Source: Shewanella frigidimarina
Lineage (GTDB): Bacteria; Pseudomonadota; Gammaproteobacteria; Enterobacterales; Shewanellaceae
DNA: 64,000 nucleotides
Reading direction: 5' to 3'
Assembly (NCBI RefSeq): GCF_003797125.1
Contig: NZ_RKKE01000005.1
Span: 207,417 to 271,416, forward strand
In this document: one piece after another, positions 16,674 through 26,717 of the stretch
Layout: each line of letters starts with the position of its first letter
Position numbering within the stretch: position 1 is the first letter of the stretch
Translations under genes and position numbers: made by a program
Notes under the pieces: generated by a model
The model's input: only the letters and a program-made list of their open reading frames with translations
Databases searched by the model: none
What the model was told of the DNA's origin: nothing

Positions 16674-19600
16674 ATGTTGTCTCAATTTTTTATTAAAAGA
16701 CCTATTTTTGCCGCGGTGCTGTCGCTACTGTTCTTTATTTCAGGCGCGATCGCAGTATGGCAATTACCGATTACCGAGTATCCAGAGGTCGTGCCGCCAA
16801 CGGTAGTGGTGACGGCAAACTACCCAGGTGCTAACCCTAAAATCATTGCTGAAACCGTTGCATCACCGCTAGAGCAAGAGATTAACGGCGTAGAAAACAT
16901 GTTGTACATGTCTTCGCAAGCCACTTCAGATGGCCGCATGACGCTAACCATCACCTTTGCGATTGGTACTGATGTTGATTTAGCTCAAACCCAAGTCCAA
17001 AGCCGGGTCGAACGAGCAAAACCTCGTTTACCAGAAGAAGTACAACGCTTAGGTATTGTCACTGAAAAATCATCACCTAGCTTAACCATGGTGGTGCATT
17101 TAACGTCACCCGACGACCGTTACGACATGTTATACCTGTCTAACTATGCGGTATTGAAAGTAAAAGATGAATTAGCTCGTATTACTGGTGTGGGTGCTGT
17201 GCGAGTGTTTGGCGCTGGCGACTACAGCATGCGAGTGTGGCTAGACCCTAATAAAGTAGCAGCAATCGGATTATCACCGAGTAATATTGTTGCCGCTATT
17301 CGTGAGCAAAACCAACAAGCCGCAGCCGGCAGTTTAGGCGCGCAACCTAGTGGAGACAGTGATTTCCAATTACTGATTAACGTTAAAGGCCGTTTATCCA
17401 ACGTTGAAGAGTTCGAAGACATTATTGTTAAAGTGGGTGATCAAGGTCAGATCACTCGTTTAAAAGATGTTGCCCGGGTTGAATTAGGTGCATCGACTTA
17501 CGCCCTACGCTCAATGTTAGACAATAAAGACGCGGCTGCATTACCTGTGTTCCAGGCCTCGGGCTCTAACGCGATTCAAATATCTGATGATGTCCGTTCT
17601 AAAATGGCTGAGTTGTCTAAGTCATTTCCAGAAGGCTTAACCTACGACATCGTCTACGATCCAACCGTGTTCGTGCGTGGCTCAATTAAAGCTGTGGTAC
17701 AAACACTGGTTGAAGCATTATTGCTGGTTGTATTAGTGGTAGTGCTGTTTTTACAAACGTGGCGCGCATCCATTATTCCATTAGTGGCGGTTCCAGTATC
17801 ACTTGTGGGTACATTCGCCTTTATGCACCTAATGGGCTTTTCGCTGAATGCCTTATCACTGTTTGGCTTAGTGCTCGCGATTGGTATCGTGGTCGATGAT
17901 GCGATTGTTGTGGTTGAAAACGTTGAGCGAAATATCTCAGACGGATTATCGCCCGTTGCTGCCACTCAAAAGGCAATGAAAGAAGTGACCGGTCCGATTA
18001 TTGCCACCACCTTGGTACTGGCGGCGGTATTTATTCCAACGGCATTTATGTCAGGCTTAACCGGGCAATTTTATAAGCAGTTCGCGTTAACCATTACCAT
18101 CTCCACCTTTATTTCGGCGATTAACTCGTTAACCCTTAGCCCTGCATTATCGGCATTATTGCTTAAAGGTCATCACGAGAAAAAAGATATGCTGACCCGT
18201 GGTATGGATAAGCTGCTCGGAGGCTGGTTATTTAATCCGTTTAACCGCATGTTTGCGCGTATGTCTAACGGTTACGGCTGGTTAGTGAAGAAAATCATTC
18301 GTTTTGGTGCTGTCATTGGTATTTTGTATATCGGTTTAGTCGGCTTAACAGGCTTACAGTTTGCCAATACCCCAACAGGTTATGTGCCTGGGCAAGATAA
18401 ACAATATCTTATTGCCTTTGCCCAACTACCTGATGCTGCATCATTAGATCGCACTGAAGCTATCGTGAAAGAAATGTCACGTATTGCACTAGATCAACCG
18501 GGTGTCGCCCATGCTGTAGCCTTCCCTGGTTTAAGCATTAATGGCTTTACCAATAGTACTAACAGCGCCATTTTGTTTACCCCGCTGGATGACTTTGCCG
18601 ATCGCAAAGATCCATCATTATCAGCAGGTGCTATTGCTGCCGCGTTAAATCAAAAATTTGCCTCGATTAACGGCGCATTTATTGCGATTTTCCCGCCACC
18701 GCCAGTGCAAGGCTTAGGCACCATTGGTGGCTTTAGATTACAAATTCAAGATCGTGCTAATTACGGTTACGAAGAGTTGTATAAAGTGACCATGCAAGTG
18801 ATGCAAAAAGCATGGACAACGCCAGAGCTAGCAGGAGTATTCTCGAGTTATCAAGTCAATGTGCCACAACTTGACGTGAACATCGATCGCACCAAAGCCA
18901 AACAGCAATCGGTGTCGTTAGACGAATTGTTTTCCACCCTGCAGGGATACATGGGTTCGGTTTACGCCAACGACTTCAACCAGTTTGGCCGTACTTATCA
19001 AGTGAACGTACAGGCAGATGAACAGTTTAGACAAACGCCTGAACAAATCGCCCAACTAAAAGTACGTAACAACCAAGGTGAAATGGTGCCTATTGGTTCA
19101 TTTATTAATGTCACCAATTCATCTGGTCCAGACCGAGTCATGCATTACAACGGTTTTACCACTGCGGAATTAAATGGTGGTGCTGCACCTGGATTTAGTA
19201 GCGGTGAGGCGCAAGCTGCAATTGAAAAGATTTTAGCTGAAACCCTACCTAATGGCATGACCTACGAGTGGACTGAGATCACCTACCAACAAATTTTGGC
19301 AGGTAATGCAGGCGCCTATATTTACCCATTAATTATCTTGTTAGTGTTTATGGTTTTAGCCGCGCAATATGAAAGCTTAAGCTTACCAATAGCCATTATT
19401 CTGATTATCCCAATGACGCTGTTATCGGCATTAACAGGGGTACTTATTTACGGTGGAGATAACAATATCTTTACCCAGATTGGGTTAATTGTACTAGTGG
19501 GGCTGGCAACCAAAAATGCCATTCTAATTGTTGAGTTTGCCAAAGAGTTACAAGATGATGGCATGGAACCATTGGAGGCCATACTTGAAGCCGGTCGCTT

Positions 19601-19817
19601 ACGTTTACGACCTATTTTAATGACCTCGATAGCCTTCATTATGGGTGTGGTACCTATGGTTTTTTCTAGCGGACCTGGTTCAGAAATGCGTCAAGCAATG
19701 GGTGTTGCGGTATTCTCTGGCATGATTGGGGTGACTATTTTTGGCCTTATCTTAACGCCACTGTTTTATTATGCCCTAGCAAAACGTGGGAAAAATAAAA
19801 CCGAGCTCGCCGAATAG
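16674..19817 (+). CDS. RND multidrug efflux pump, AcrB/MexF-like (HAE1 family)
   Basis: A 1047-residue transporter of normal family length. It starts MLSQFFIKRPIFAAVLSLLFFISGAIAVWQLPITEYPEVVPPTV, the usual HAE1 opening. The proton-relay aspartates are in VLAIGIVVDDAIVVVENVERN (membrane helix 4), and helices 10-11 carry LIVLVGLATKNAILIVEFAKEL and ILMTSIAFIMGVVPMV. Porter and funnel domains lie between. With the adaptor it should expel drugs or organic compounds using the proton gradient. The wording LPITEYPEVVPPTVVVTANYPGA resembles the MexF/BpeF branch. The divergent TetR gene probably controls it. Confidence 0.94.
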   Translation: MLSQFFIKRPIFAAVLSLLFFISGAIAVWQLPITEYPEVVPPTVVVTANYPGANPKIIAETVASPLEQEINGVENMLYMSSQATSDGRMTLTITFAIGTDVDLAQTQVQSRVERAKPRLPEEVQRLGIVTEKSSPSLTMVVHLTSPDDRYDMLYLSNYAVLKVKDELARITGVGAVRVFGAGDYSMRVWLDPNKVAAIGLSPSNIVAAIREQNQQAAAGSLGAQPSGDSDFQLLINVKGRLSNVEEFEDIIVKVGDQGQITRLKDVARVELGASTYALRSMLDNKDAAALPVFQASGSNAIQISDDVRSKMAELSKSFPEGLTYDIVYDPTVFVRGSIKAVVQTLVEALLLVVLVVVLFLQTWRASIIPLVAVPVSLVGTFAFMHLMGFSLNALSLFGLVLAIGIVVDDAIVVVENVERNISDGLSPVAATQKAMKEVTGPIIATTLVLAAVFIPTAFMSGLTGQFYKQFALTITISTFISAINSLTLSPALSALLLKGHHEKKDMLTRGMDKLLGGWLFNPFNRMFARMSNGYGWLVKKIIRFGAVIGILYIGLVGLTGLQFANTPTGYVPGQDKQYLIAFAQLPDAASLDRTEAIVKEMSRIALDQPGVAHAVAFPGLSINGFTNSTNSAILFTPLDDFADRKDPSLSAGAIAAALNQKFASINGAFIAIFPPPPVQGLGTIGGFRLQIQDRANYGYEELYKVTMQVMQKAWTTPELAGVFSSYQVNVPQLDVNIDRTKAKQQSVSLDELFSTLQGYMGSVYANDFNQFGRTYQVNVQADEQFRQTPEQIAQLKVRNNQGEMVPIGSFINVTNSSGPDRVMHYNGFTTAELNGGAAPGFSSGEAQAAIEKILAETLPNGMTYEWTEITYQQILAGNAGAYIYPLIILLVFMVLAAQYESLSLPIAIILIIPMTLLSALTGVLIYGGDNNIFTQIGLIVLVGLATKNAILIVEFAKELQDDGMEPLEAILEAGRLRLRPILMTSIAFIMGVVPMVFSSGPGSEMRQAMGVAVFSGMIGVTIFGLILTPLFYYALAKRGKNKTELAE

Positions 19818-19860
19818 GCCATAACGCACGATTAACCACGTTATTGATTCAGTGATAACA

Positions 19861-19895
19861 AAAAAAGAGGTCACCTAAGGTGACCTCTTTTTTAT
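19861..19895. terminator. Bidirectional terminator between the RND operon and the fructokinase gene
   Basis: A 12-15 bp perfect stem (AGAGGTCACC / GGTGACCTCT) is flanked by an A-run on the left and a T-run on the right, so it can end transcripts from both directions. Confidence 0.92.
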
Positions 19896-19925
19896 TGCGA
19901 AATAACTCATTTACACAAATTTGAT

Positions 19926-20885
19926 TCACGATTGCACTTGTTCCAAAACGGGCAGAGCAGGGAAAGCGCCTTTTGTCGTACACGTTATCGCACCACACTT
20001 AATCGCAAACTCGGCAGAAGTTTGAACGTTCACTCGATTAAGCAATTTTTGCACTAAAGGCCCAGGAGTAAAATATCCTTCATCACGGCCGAGTTCAAAT
20101 AAAAACCCTGCAACAAAGCTATCTCCGGCGGCAGTAGTATCTATGGCAACAATTTTAGGCACCGGCAACTCAAAGGAAAACTCGGCACTGTGGCATAAAA
20201 CGGACTCCGCACCATTGGTCACTAAAATTAACCTCACCCCTTGCTCAATACAGAATGCTAAATAATCGTCAAATGATACCCCACGATCTAGAGCCAAATA
20301 GAGTGCTTCTTCTTTACTCATTTTCAACAGGTGTGTGTAACCAAAACATTGCTCCACTCGAGCTGATAGCAGCCGAGTGTCTTGCCATAGTGACAAGCGC
20401 AAATTAACATCAAAACTGACTAACGTTTGTTCTTTATGCGCTTTTTTAGCACCATAGAGACTCGCGGTGAAAATGGCCTTTTCAGTAAATGTATTTGAAC
20501 AAAGATGAAAAATATCAATTTGAGACCAATCGATAGCATCAAAATCAGCTTCACGGTATAGCATGTCGGCAGTGCTTTGCCGATTAAAGCTAAACGCTCT
20601 TTCCCCTTGAGCATCTAAACTGACTAATACTGTGGCAGTAGCAGCATCTGGCACTATTGTTAAACAACTCACATCAACACCTTGTGCTGCCAATGCATCT
20701 TGCAACATCACACCATAATTATCAGCACTAATGCCACCAGCAAAAAAACTCCTGCCACCCAACTTTGCGTAACCCACGGCCACATTAGCTGGCGCGCCGC
20801 CAGGGATCGGCTCGTGCACTAAACCAGAATGGCCCACTGGCAGTAGATCAATTAATACTTCACCAAAACTCAATAATGTACTCAT
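19926..20885 (-). CDS. scrK: Fructokinase (PfkB family)
   Basis: A 319-residue sugar kinase of the ribokinase/PfkB fold. It shows GEVLIDLLP at the start, the sugar-binding GAPANVAVGYAKLGG motif (about residues 30-45), and the C-terminal ATP/catalytic motif DTTAAGDSFVAGF (about 250-262) with the catalytic Asp. It phosphorylates the fructose released by sucrose phosphorylase. It is downstream of the sucrose TonB receptor on the same strand, after a strong hairpin, and is the usual kinase of Shewanella sucrose clusters. Confidence 0.9.
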   Translation of the reverse strand: MSTLLSFGEVLIDLLPVGHSGLVHEPIPGGAPANVAVGYAKLGGRSFFAGGISADNYGVMLQDALAAQGVDVSCLTIVPDAATATVLVSLDAQGERAFSFNRQSTADMLYREADFDAIDWSQIDIFHLCSNTFTEKAIFTASLYGAKKAHKEQTLVSFDVNLRLSLWQDTRLLSARVEQCFGYTHLLKMSKEEALYLALDRGVSFDDYLAFCIEQGVRLILVTNGAESVLCHSAEFSFELPVPKIVAIDTTAAGDSFVAGFLFELGRDEGYFTPGPLVQKLLNRVNVQTSAEFAIKCGAITCTTKGAFPALPVLEQVQS

Positions 20886-20902
20886 ATAAAATGTCCAAAA
20901 AA

Positions 20903-20922
20903 AAGCCCATTTGCATGGGCTT
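20903..20922 (-). terminator. Terminator between the sucrose receptor and fructokinase genes
   Basis: A stem AAGCCCAT / ATGGGCTT with loop TTGC, followed on the minus strand by eight T residues. It lies 97 bases after the receptor stop and 17 before the fructokinase start. It would lower kinase expression relative to the receptor unless it is read through. Confidence 0.88.
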
Positions 20923-21018
20923 GTTAACAGGGATTTCTAAAAACTAATGCAACCAATACCATTGCAAATAAGATGACTACAACTAACTTATTACAACTCA
21001 GGCAATGACAATGAACGA

Positions 21019-23415
21019 TTAAAACTCGTACTTAATTGTGGCACTGGTTGTACGACCGTTAATGGTTCTGGCACGAATAATATTGTTGTCGGGTACCGAA
21101 CCTTCTTCGGCTTCGGTAATACCAACAGTATCAAACAAGTTATTGACGTTAAGCGCGACTGATAACACATCGGTTAGCTGGTACGACGCAAACGCGTTCA
21201 CTTGAGTGTAACCATCAAAACTTAGGTCATTGTTATCTTGAGCATAAGAATCAGTAGTACCAATCAAATTGACCCCAACAGAGCCTTTATCAAAGTTATA
21301 ACGGCCCATTAGTGAGTAAATAAAATCTGCTTGGCGACGAGGAGTGTTGCCAATTACGCTGGGGTTAAGTGCATCTTTAACAATTTCAGCATCGGTCCAG
21401 GTTACGTTACCGCGGAAGTCGAAATCGCCAACGTAGTAAGCACCTTCTAGCTCAATCCCTTTGGCTTCATATTTACGGTCAAAGAATATTTGGCTCGTGG
21501 CTTCAAAATTTTGCTCTTCGGTTTCAGAGTAAAATGCTGTCGCAAATACCGACATATTATCGTAACGATACTTCACACCCACTTCGTACTGGTCTACTTC
21601 ATCAACTGAGTCTTCGTCTGAAACTGAACCATCAGGGTTCACTTTACCAAACAATAAACGGTCAGCATTAGCTCGACCACCATGGCTGATACGACCAAAT
21701 GCAGCTAAATCTTCAGACACTTGGTAGTTAGCACCTAATGAGTAAGATAAGTATCCCCAGTCATAATTCACTAACTGTGGGTTAGCATTATCAATTGACG
21801 ACACACTTAACTCAGGCTGAGAAATCACCCCATCACGGTTCATATCCACTTGTGATTGCACATTGCCAGCATAGTAACCACTGGCATCGCCAGAGTCATA
21901 GCGCACGCTACCGTCTAATGATAAATCGCCGAACTTAGATGACGCTGCAATATACGGGGCTTTAATGGTGTAGTCTGAATCATAATTACGTTGGCAACAA
22001 TTGCCCCAATAAGGCACGCCATAAGCGTATAAACCATTATCAGAGTAAGATGTACCATCAGCGGCAACAACATCTAAAAGTGCGGCATTATCACCTTGCA
22101 CTTCCATTAAGTAAGAGTTCCACATCCACGTCATATTGATATTTTGTGTAGCAGTATAAAAACCAAAAGTGACGTTAGAATCGTCAAACGTCTTGGTTAA
22201 TTTCATGTCATTGACGATAGAGCCAAAGTCATTCATGGTCACATCAAAACTGTGCACCCGCATTGCTAGGTCACTGTCAAAGGCTTGGCCTGCTTTAGCG
22301 CCGTTAGCATAAATAAGTGTCGAACCTGCGCCACCAATACTGCTAGCAATACTTGAGCTGTTAGCCACTTCTGCTGGCATTAACGACATAAAATTACCGC
22401 TCACATCCGAGATACGGAAACGGTTTTCCACTAACCAATCGTCACCTAAATCAAATGAGGCTTCTAGTCCCACCGAGTTAACAATCGGATTCATACCATC
22501 ACGCATATCACCACGGCTAATATTGCCGTTAGCATCCAAGCGTAGGGTTGATAACATGTTAGCTGAATGAACCGTATCAGATTGAGCATCAAATCCAGGT
22601 ATTGAGCTGCCATCGGAATACATTGGCATCGGCAAATAACCAATGCTTTTATCATTTAAGTGCTTTACATATAAACGCACATAACCAGAATCAAACTCTT
22701 TGGTTAAGTTAGCTTTAATTTGGCCACCCTTGTTTGCGGTGTAACCAGGATCACGCGGACCATCACCGGTGCGCACAAAGCCACCGATGTGAAAACGCAT
22801 CGAGTCATTAATGCTGGTGCCGTATTCAAAATCAGTACGCAAAGTATCGTAATCTAGACCCACAGTAGACGAAATACTGCCAGCATCACTGGTACCTGTT
22901 TTACTGATGACGTTAATAATACCGCCTGGTGCATTACTGGCAGCTGTTGATGCTGAACCACCACGGATTGATTCAATAGTTTGTGTTGTAGAATCAATAC
23001 GTAAGAAAATATCCGCATTACCAAATGCAATATCACCAAACTGTAAAATAGGTAAGCCATCTTCTTGAATTTGCAAGAACTTAGCTCCACCTGAGGCAAC
23101 AGGCAAACCGCGTACCGCAATGTTGGCGTTACCTTCACCACCAGTCGATTCAACCTTCATGCCCGGAATAATACGGAACGCTTCGGCTGATGAACGAGGT
23201 GAGCTAATGGCTAAATCTTCTGGCGACACACTGCTCACCGACACGCTCGAGTCCATTACACGTGTACCACGTGCCACACCCGTTACCGTAATGCGCTCAA
23301 GGCCAATGGCGTCTTTCTTGGTTTCCACAGTATCTGCTTCAGCAGCCCACAAGCTCGAACTAACCATCACCGCTAGCGTACTCAATACAAATTTTTTAGA
23401 TGTGCTTATTATCAT
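21019..23415 (-). CDS. TonB-dependent outer-membrane receptor of the sucrose cluster
   Basis: A 798-residue protein. The signal peptide MIISTSKKFVLSTLAVMVSSSLWAA is followed by a TonB-box-like ERITVTG at about residue 40, a plug domain (about 50-190; GMKVESTGGEGNANIAVRGLP and SNAPGGIINVISKTG) and a 22-strand barrel ending in an aromatic residue (TSATIKYEF), as outer-membrane barrels do. Energised uptake of sucrose across the outer membrane is inferred from its neighbours. A perfect 18-bp palindrome shared with the permease/phosphorylase promoter lies 143 bp upstream. Confidence 0.9.
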   Translation of the reverse strand: MIISTSKKFVLSTLAVMVSSSLWAAEADTVETKKDAIGLERITVTGVARGTRVMDSSVSVSSVSPEDLAISSPRSSAEAFRIIPGMKVESTGGEGNANIAVRGLPVASGGAKFLQIQEDGLPILQFGDIAFGNADIFLRIDSTTQTIESIRGGSASTAASNAPGGIINVISKTGTSDAGSISSTVGLDYDTLRTDFEYGTSINDSMRFHIGGFVRTGDGPRDPGYTANKGGQIKANLTKEFDSGYVRLYVKHLNDKSIGYLPMPMYSDGSSIPGFDAQSDTVHSANMLSTLRLDANGNISRGDMRDGMNPIVNSVGLEASFDLGDDWLVENRFRISDVSGNFMSLMPAEVANSSSIASSIGGAGSTLIYANGAKAGQAFDSDLAMRVHSFDVTMNDFGSIVNDMKLTKTFDDSNVTFGFYTATQNINMTWMWNSYLMEVQGDNAALLDVVAADGTSYSDNGLYAYGVPYWGNCCQRNYDSDYTIKAPYIAASSKFGDLSLDGSVRYDSGDASGYYAGNVQSQVDMNRDGVISQPELSVSSIDNANPQLVNYDWGYLSYSLGANYQVSEDLAAFGRISHGGRANADRLLFGKVNPDGSVSDEDSVDEVDQYEVGVKYRYDNMSVFATAFYSETEEQNFEATSQIFFDRKYEAKGIELEGAYYVGDFDFRGNVTWTDAEIVKDALNPSVIGNTPRRQADFIYSLMGRYNFDKGSVGVNLIGTTDSYAQDNNDLSFDGYTQVNAFASYQLTDVLSVALNVNNLFDTVGITEAEEGSVPDNNIIRARTINGRTTSATIKYEF

Positions 23416-23557
23416 TTTTATGTCCCCACATAGAGTGTATTGATGTTGTCTTATCTCCCCATAACAACATCAGTAATATATTCATCAATCGAACTAAGCC
23501 CCCAAACTAGCTCAGTAGCGAGTCAAAAGGTTAAGGTTAAAATTAAATTCAAGCCCC

Positions 23558-23575
23558 AACTTAATCGATTAAGTT
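23558..23575. promoter_or_regulatory. ScrR (LacI-type) operator upstream of the sucrose receptor
   Basis: AACTTAATCGATTAAGTT, a perfect 18-bp palindrome with the central CG typical of LacI-family operators. It is identical to the copy at 25056-25073. Confidence 0.85.
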
Positions 23576-23696
23576 ACAAGTTAGCAACTAAATAGTAAAT
23601 TGCAAGTACAATTTATGTTCAATTATCGTTAACAGGATTAAAAAATCGCCTAAGTAGATGTTTATTAGATTAAATATTTATAATCGCAGAGGTTCA

Positions 23697-24917
23697 TTAT
23701 TTAGCGTCAGCGGTCAACAAATGCCCTGACGGATCACGAAGCAGATTGTAGGCTGCCAATAAGCACAACATAAATGCAAAGCCGGTTGCTAAATAAAACC
23801 CGTATTTAACATGACCAAATATGTCGCCTACCACTCCCATCAACAATGGACCTAATGCAGCAGAAAGCGCAGTAAAGAATAAAATAACCCCAGCAACCGA
23901 ACCATGTTGGTCAACAGGGAAACAACTGATCCCTTTAGAATTTAATGTCGGATACATCATTGACATAAACAAGCCTGATAATGGCAATAAAATAACTGCC
24001 GCAGATATGCCATACATCATTGCACCTAGGTAACAAAGACTAATCGCTAGGCTGAACCAAAACATCACCTGCTGCCAACTGTATCGATTGAGGATCCAAC
24101 CGCCCAAGAAACGTCCCAATGCCCGCAATGTGAAAAAGATTGTTAATGCATAGGTCGCGATTAATGCTAACTCACCTTCATAGTTTAGTAACAATGTCGG
24201 CATCCATACATAAATGGCCACTTCAGTAGCAACATAAAGCCCAATCGCTAAAGAGTAGCCTAATGCGTAAGGGTTTCTCATCATTCTAAACGTACTGGCT
24301 AGATTAATATCTTGAGTGGATGAGCGCTTAAGTTGCGGATAGTCAGCTTTATAAGCTAACCAACATAATATTAAACAAAACACCCCAGCGCCAAAATACA
24401 GATATTTCCACGACACGCCTGTTATCAATAAATAACTGACAATCGCCGGACCGACCATAGCACCCACACCGAAATAGCCTTCGACGGTGTTCATGGTGCT
24501 TGAGTGTTGTTTTGAGTTTGTTGAAATATCACCAATTAATCCTAGCGCACCCGTTTTGAACACCCCAATAGCAATACCCACTAACGCTAACAAACACAGA
24601 AAATAATAAAATGACTCACCTAATGCGAACATAAAACTGGCTAGCGCAAACAGCAGTAAGCCAATTAAAATTGTTATTTTTCGGCCTAACTTATCCGCCA
24701 GAAAACCCAAAAATAGCCCACTTAATGCGATAAATAGCATTGGCATGTAATGAAATGCACTCGCTTGAGACATCGATAAATCAAATGTGTTAATCAGCTC
24801 AGGAATAATCACTCCCACCGCATCAGAAGTCATCGCGAACATAAAAAACATTAAATACGTGAGTATTCTTATCCTACTATTACCGTTATTCTCATTATCC
24901 TTCATATGGTTAACCAT
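23697..24917 (-). CDS. scrT: MFS sugar permease (sucrose transporter)
   Basis: The start is set at the ATG at 24917 (406 residues), because AAGGTGG lies five bases upstream; the frame also opens at a GTG 13 codons earlier. Twelve membrane segments are predicted, with the MFS loop motif GFLADKLGRKITILIG between helices 2 and 3 and GGWILNRYSWQQVM between 8 and 9. It lies beside sucrose phosphorylase (divergent) and the sucrose receptor, so inner-membrane uptake of sucrose is the likely role. The family alone does not prove the substrate. The shared divergent promoter contains one operator. Confidence 0.85.
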   Translation of the reverse strand: MVNHMKDNENNGNSRIRILTYLMFFMFAMTSDAVGVIIPELINTFDLSMSQASAFHYMPMLFIALSGLFLGFLADKLGRKITILIGLLLFALASFMFALGESFYYFLCLLALVGIAIGVFKTGALGLIGDISTNSKQHSSTMNTVEGYFGVGAMVGPAIVSYLLITGVSWKYLYFGAGVFCLILCWLAYKADYPQLKRSSTQDINLASTFRMMRNPYALGYSLAIGLYVATEVAIYVWMPTLLLNYEGELALIATYALTIFFTLRALGRFLGGWILNRYSWQQVMFWFSLAISLCYLGAMMYGISAAVILLPLSGLFMSMMYPTLNSKGISCFPVDQHGSVAGVILFFTALSAALGPLLMGVVGDIFGHVKYGFYLATGFAFMLCLLAAYNLLRDPSGHLLTADAK

Positions 24918-25055
24918 ACTTCCCACCTTATTGTTATATGTTTTCTTTGTGGTCACACAGTCTATTTATGGCGACACATTCGTCTTCTCCCACAGAAAAC
25001 GAATTCAATATTTAAACAAAGCCCTTGAATAATGTTTCATATTGGTTAAATATAC

Positions 25056-25073
25056 AACTTAATCGATTAAGTT
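25056..25073. promoter_or_regulatory. ScrR (LacI-type) operator in the scrT/scrP divergent promoter
   Basis: AACTTAATCGATTAAGTT, identical over all 18 bases to the site at 23558. It lies 33 bases upstream of the sucrose phosphorylase start and 139 bases upstream of the permease start. Confidence 0.88.
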
Positions 25074-25105
25074 TTTTTTAAATACTTACTTTAAGAGTCA
25101 CCAAC

Positions 25106-26587
25106 ATGAAAAATAATGTTCAGCTGATCACTTACGTAGATCGTATAGCGCACTCAGACTTAAAAGGACTCAAACAGGTTCTAGACACAGAACTGCATGA
25201 TCTCTTTGGTGGCGTACATCTGTTACCTTTTTACTATCCGATTGACGGCAGCGATGCAGGCTTTGACCCTATAGACCATGCAAAAGTAGATGAACGTCTT
25301 GGTGATTGGAATGACGTAAAGCAGATTGGCCAACAATACGACATCATGGCCGACTTAATCGTTAACCACATGTCTGCAGAGTCTACCGAGTTTCAAGACG
25401 TGCTTGCCAACGGTAAAAGCTCTGTTTATTGGGATTTATTTTTAACCAAAGATAGCGTATTTCCAGACGGTTTAAGCGCAGAAAACCAAGCTAAAATTTA
25501 TCGCCCACGTCCGGGGAGTTGTTTCACCACCTATAAACTCGCCGACGGTACACAAGCCGAGTTTTGGACGACTTTTACCTCAAATCAAATTGATATTAAT
25601 GTGCATACCGCTGCAGGTCAGGCACATTTAAACAAGGTGCTAACGCGTTTTCATGAAAGCAAAGTCGATCTTATTCGTCTTGACGCTGCGGGTTATGCCA
25701 TTAAAAAACCAGGCACTAGCTGTTTTATGATTGAAGAATCATTTGAATTTGTCGATGAGTTAGCCAAAAAAGCCAACAGCCTAGGCATGACCACCCTTGC
25801 CGAAATTCACTCGCATTACATGACCCAGCTCGATATTGCTAAGCGCGTAGACATGGTGTACGACTTTGCGCTGCCGCCATTGATTCTCCACAGCTTATTT
25901 AGCCAAGATGTCAGTGCATTAAGCCATTGGCTATCCATTGCCCCACGCAACTGTGTCACGGTATTAGACACCCATGACGGTATTGGCATTATTGACGCTG
26001 GCCCGGTCGGCAATAAAGCAGGTTTATTAACAGCTGCAGAAATTGATAACTTAGTTAATCGCATCCATAGCAATAGCAAAGGTGAAAGCCTGCAAGCAAC
26101 GGGCGCAGCAGCCAGCAATGTCGACCTATACCAAGTTAATTGCACCTACTACGACGCGCTTGGCCAAAATGACATTGATTATTTAATCGCTCGAAGCGTG
26201 CAGTTTTTTGCTCCCGGTATTCCGCAGGTGTATTACACCGGTTTACTGGCAGTGCCTAATGCCATGGAGTTACTGAATCAAACTCAAGTAGGTCGCGACA
26301 TTAACCGCCCTTATCTACAGGTAAGCGACATTCAAACAGCCATGCAAAAACCGGTTGTTAAAGCGCTATGTGAGCTGATCACTCTACGCAATAAAGTCGA
26401 TGCCTTTAATGGTGAGTTCACCATGACAAACCAGGCTAATCAGTTAGATCTTTGTTGGGTGCATGGCGACAGTTCAGCCAAGTTAAGCGTTAATTTTGCC
26501 ACCAAAGAAGCCCATATCAACATCGTTGAATCTCAGCAATCGACTCACATTGTACTGACTGATTTACTGGCTAAACACAGCGGATAA
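25106..26587 (+). CDS. scrP: Sucrose phosphorylase (GH13_18)
   Basis: A 493-residue enzyme of the normal family size. It shows GVHLLPFYYPIDGSDAGFDPIDH (early barrel strand), DLIVNHMS, the nucleophile Asp in DLIRLDAAGYAIKK, acid/base Glu in TLAEIHSH, and DTHDGIGIIDAGP with the transition-state Asp. Cytoplasmic phosphorolysis of sucrose gives glucose-1-phosphate and fructose, and the fructose goes to ScrK. It is divergent from the permease gene and shares the operator at 25056. A strong terminator follows. Confidence 0.95.
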   Translation: MKNNVQLITYVDRIAHSDLKGLKQVLDTELHDLFGGVHLLPFYYPIDGSDAGFDPIDHAKVDERLGDWNDVKQIGQQYDIMADLIVNHMSAESTEFQDVLANGKSSVYWDLFLTKDSVFPDGLSAENQAKIYRPRPGSCFTTYKLADGTQAEFWTTFTSNQIDINVHTAAGQAHLNKVLTRFHESKVDLIRLDAAGYAIKKPGTSCFMIEESFEFVDELAKKANSLGMTTLAEIHSHYMTQLDIAKRVDMVYDFALPPLILHSLFSQDVSALSHWLSIAPRNCVTVLDTHDGIGIIDAGPVGNKAGLLTAAEIDNLVNRIHSNSKGESLQATGAAASNVDLYQVNCTYYDALGQNDIDYLIARSVQFFAPGIPQVYYTGLLAVPNAMELLNQTQVGRDINRPYLQVSDIQTAMQKPVVKALCELITLRNKVDAFNGEFTMTNQANQLDLCWVHGDSSAKLSVNFATKEAHINIVESQQSTHIVLTDLLAKHSG

Positions 26588-26614
26588 TCTACGTGTGTTT
26601 TAAGCTTAAACGTA

Positions 26615-26642
26615 AACAAGGCGCCTAATTAGGCGCCTTGTT
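26615..26642. terminator. Bidirectional terminator between scrP and scrR
   Basis: An 11-bp perfect stem AACAAGGCGCC / GGCGCCTTGTT with loop TAATTA, between convergent genes. Confidence 0.88.
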
Positions 26643-26717
26643 GGTATCGATATGATAGTCTCGAGCTGTTTGTATCGAACTGTTTGTATCAAGAATCGTC
26701 CGGTCATCAATATTACA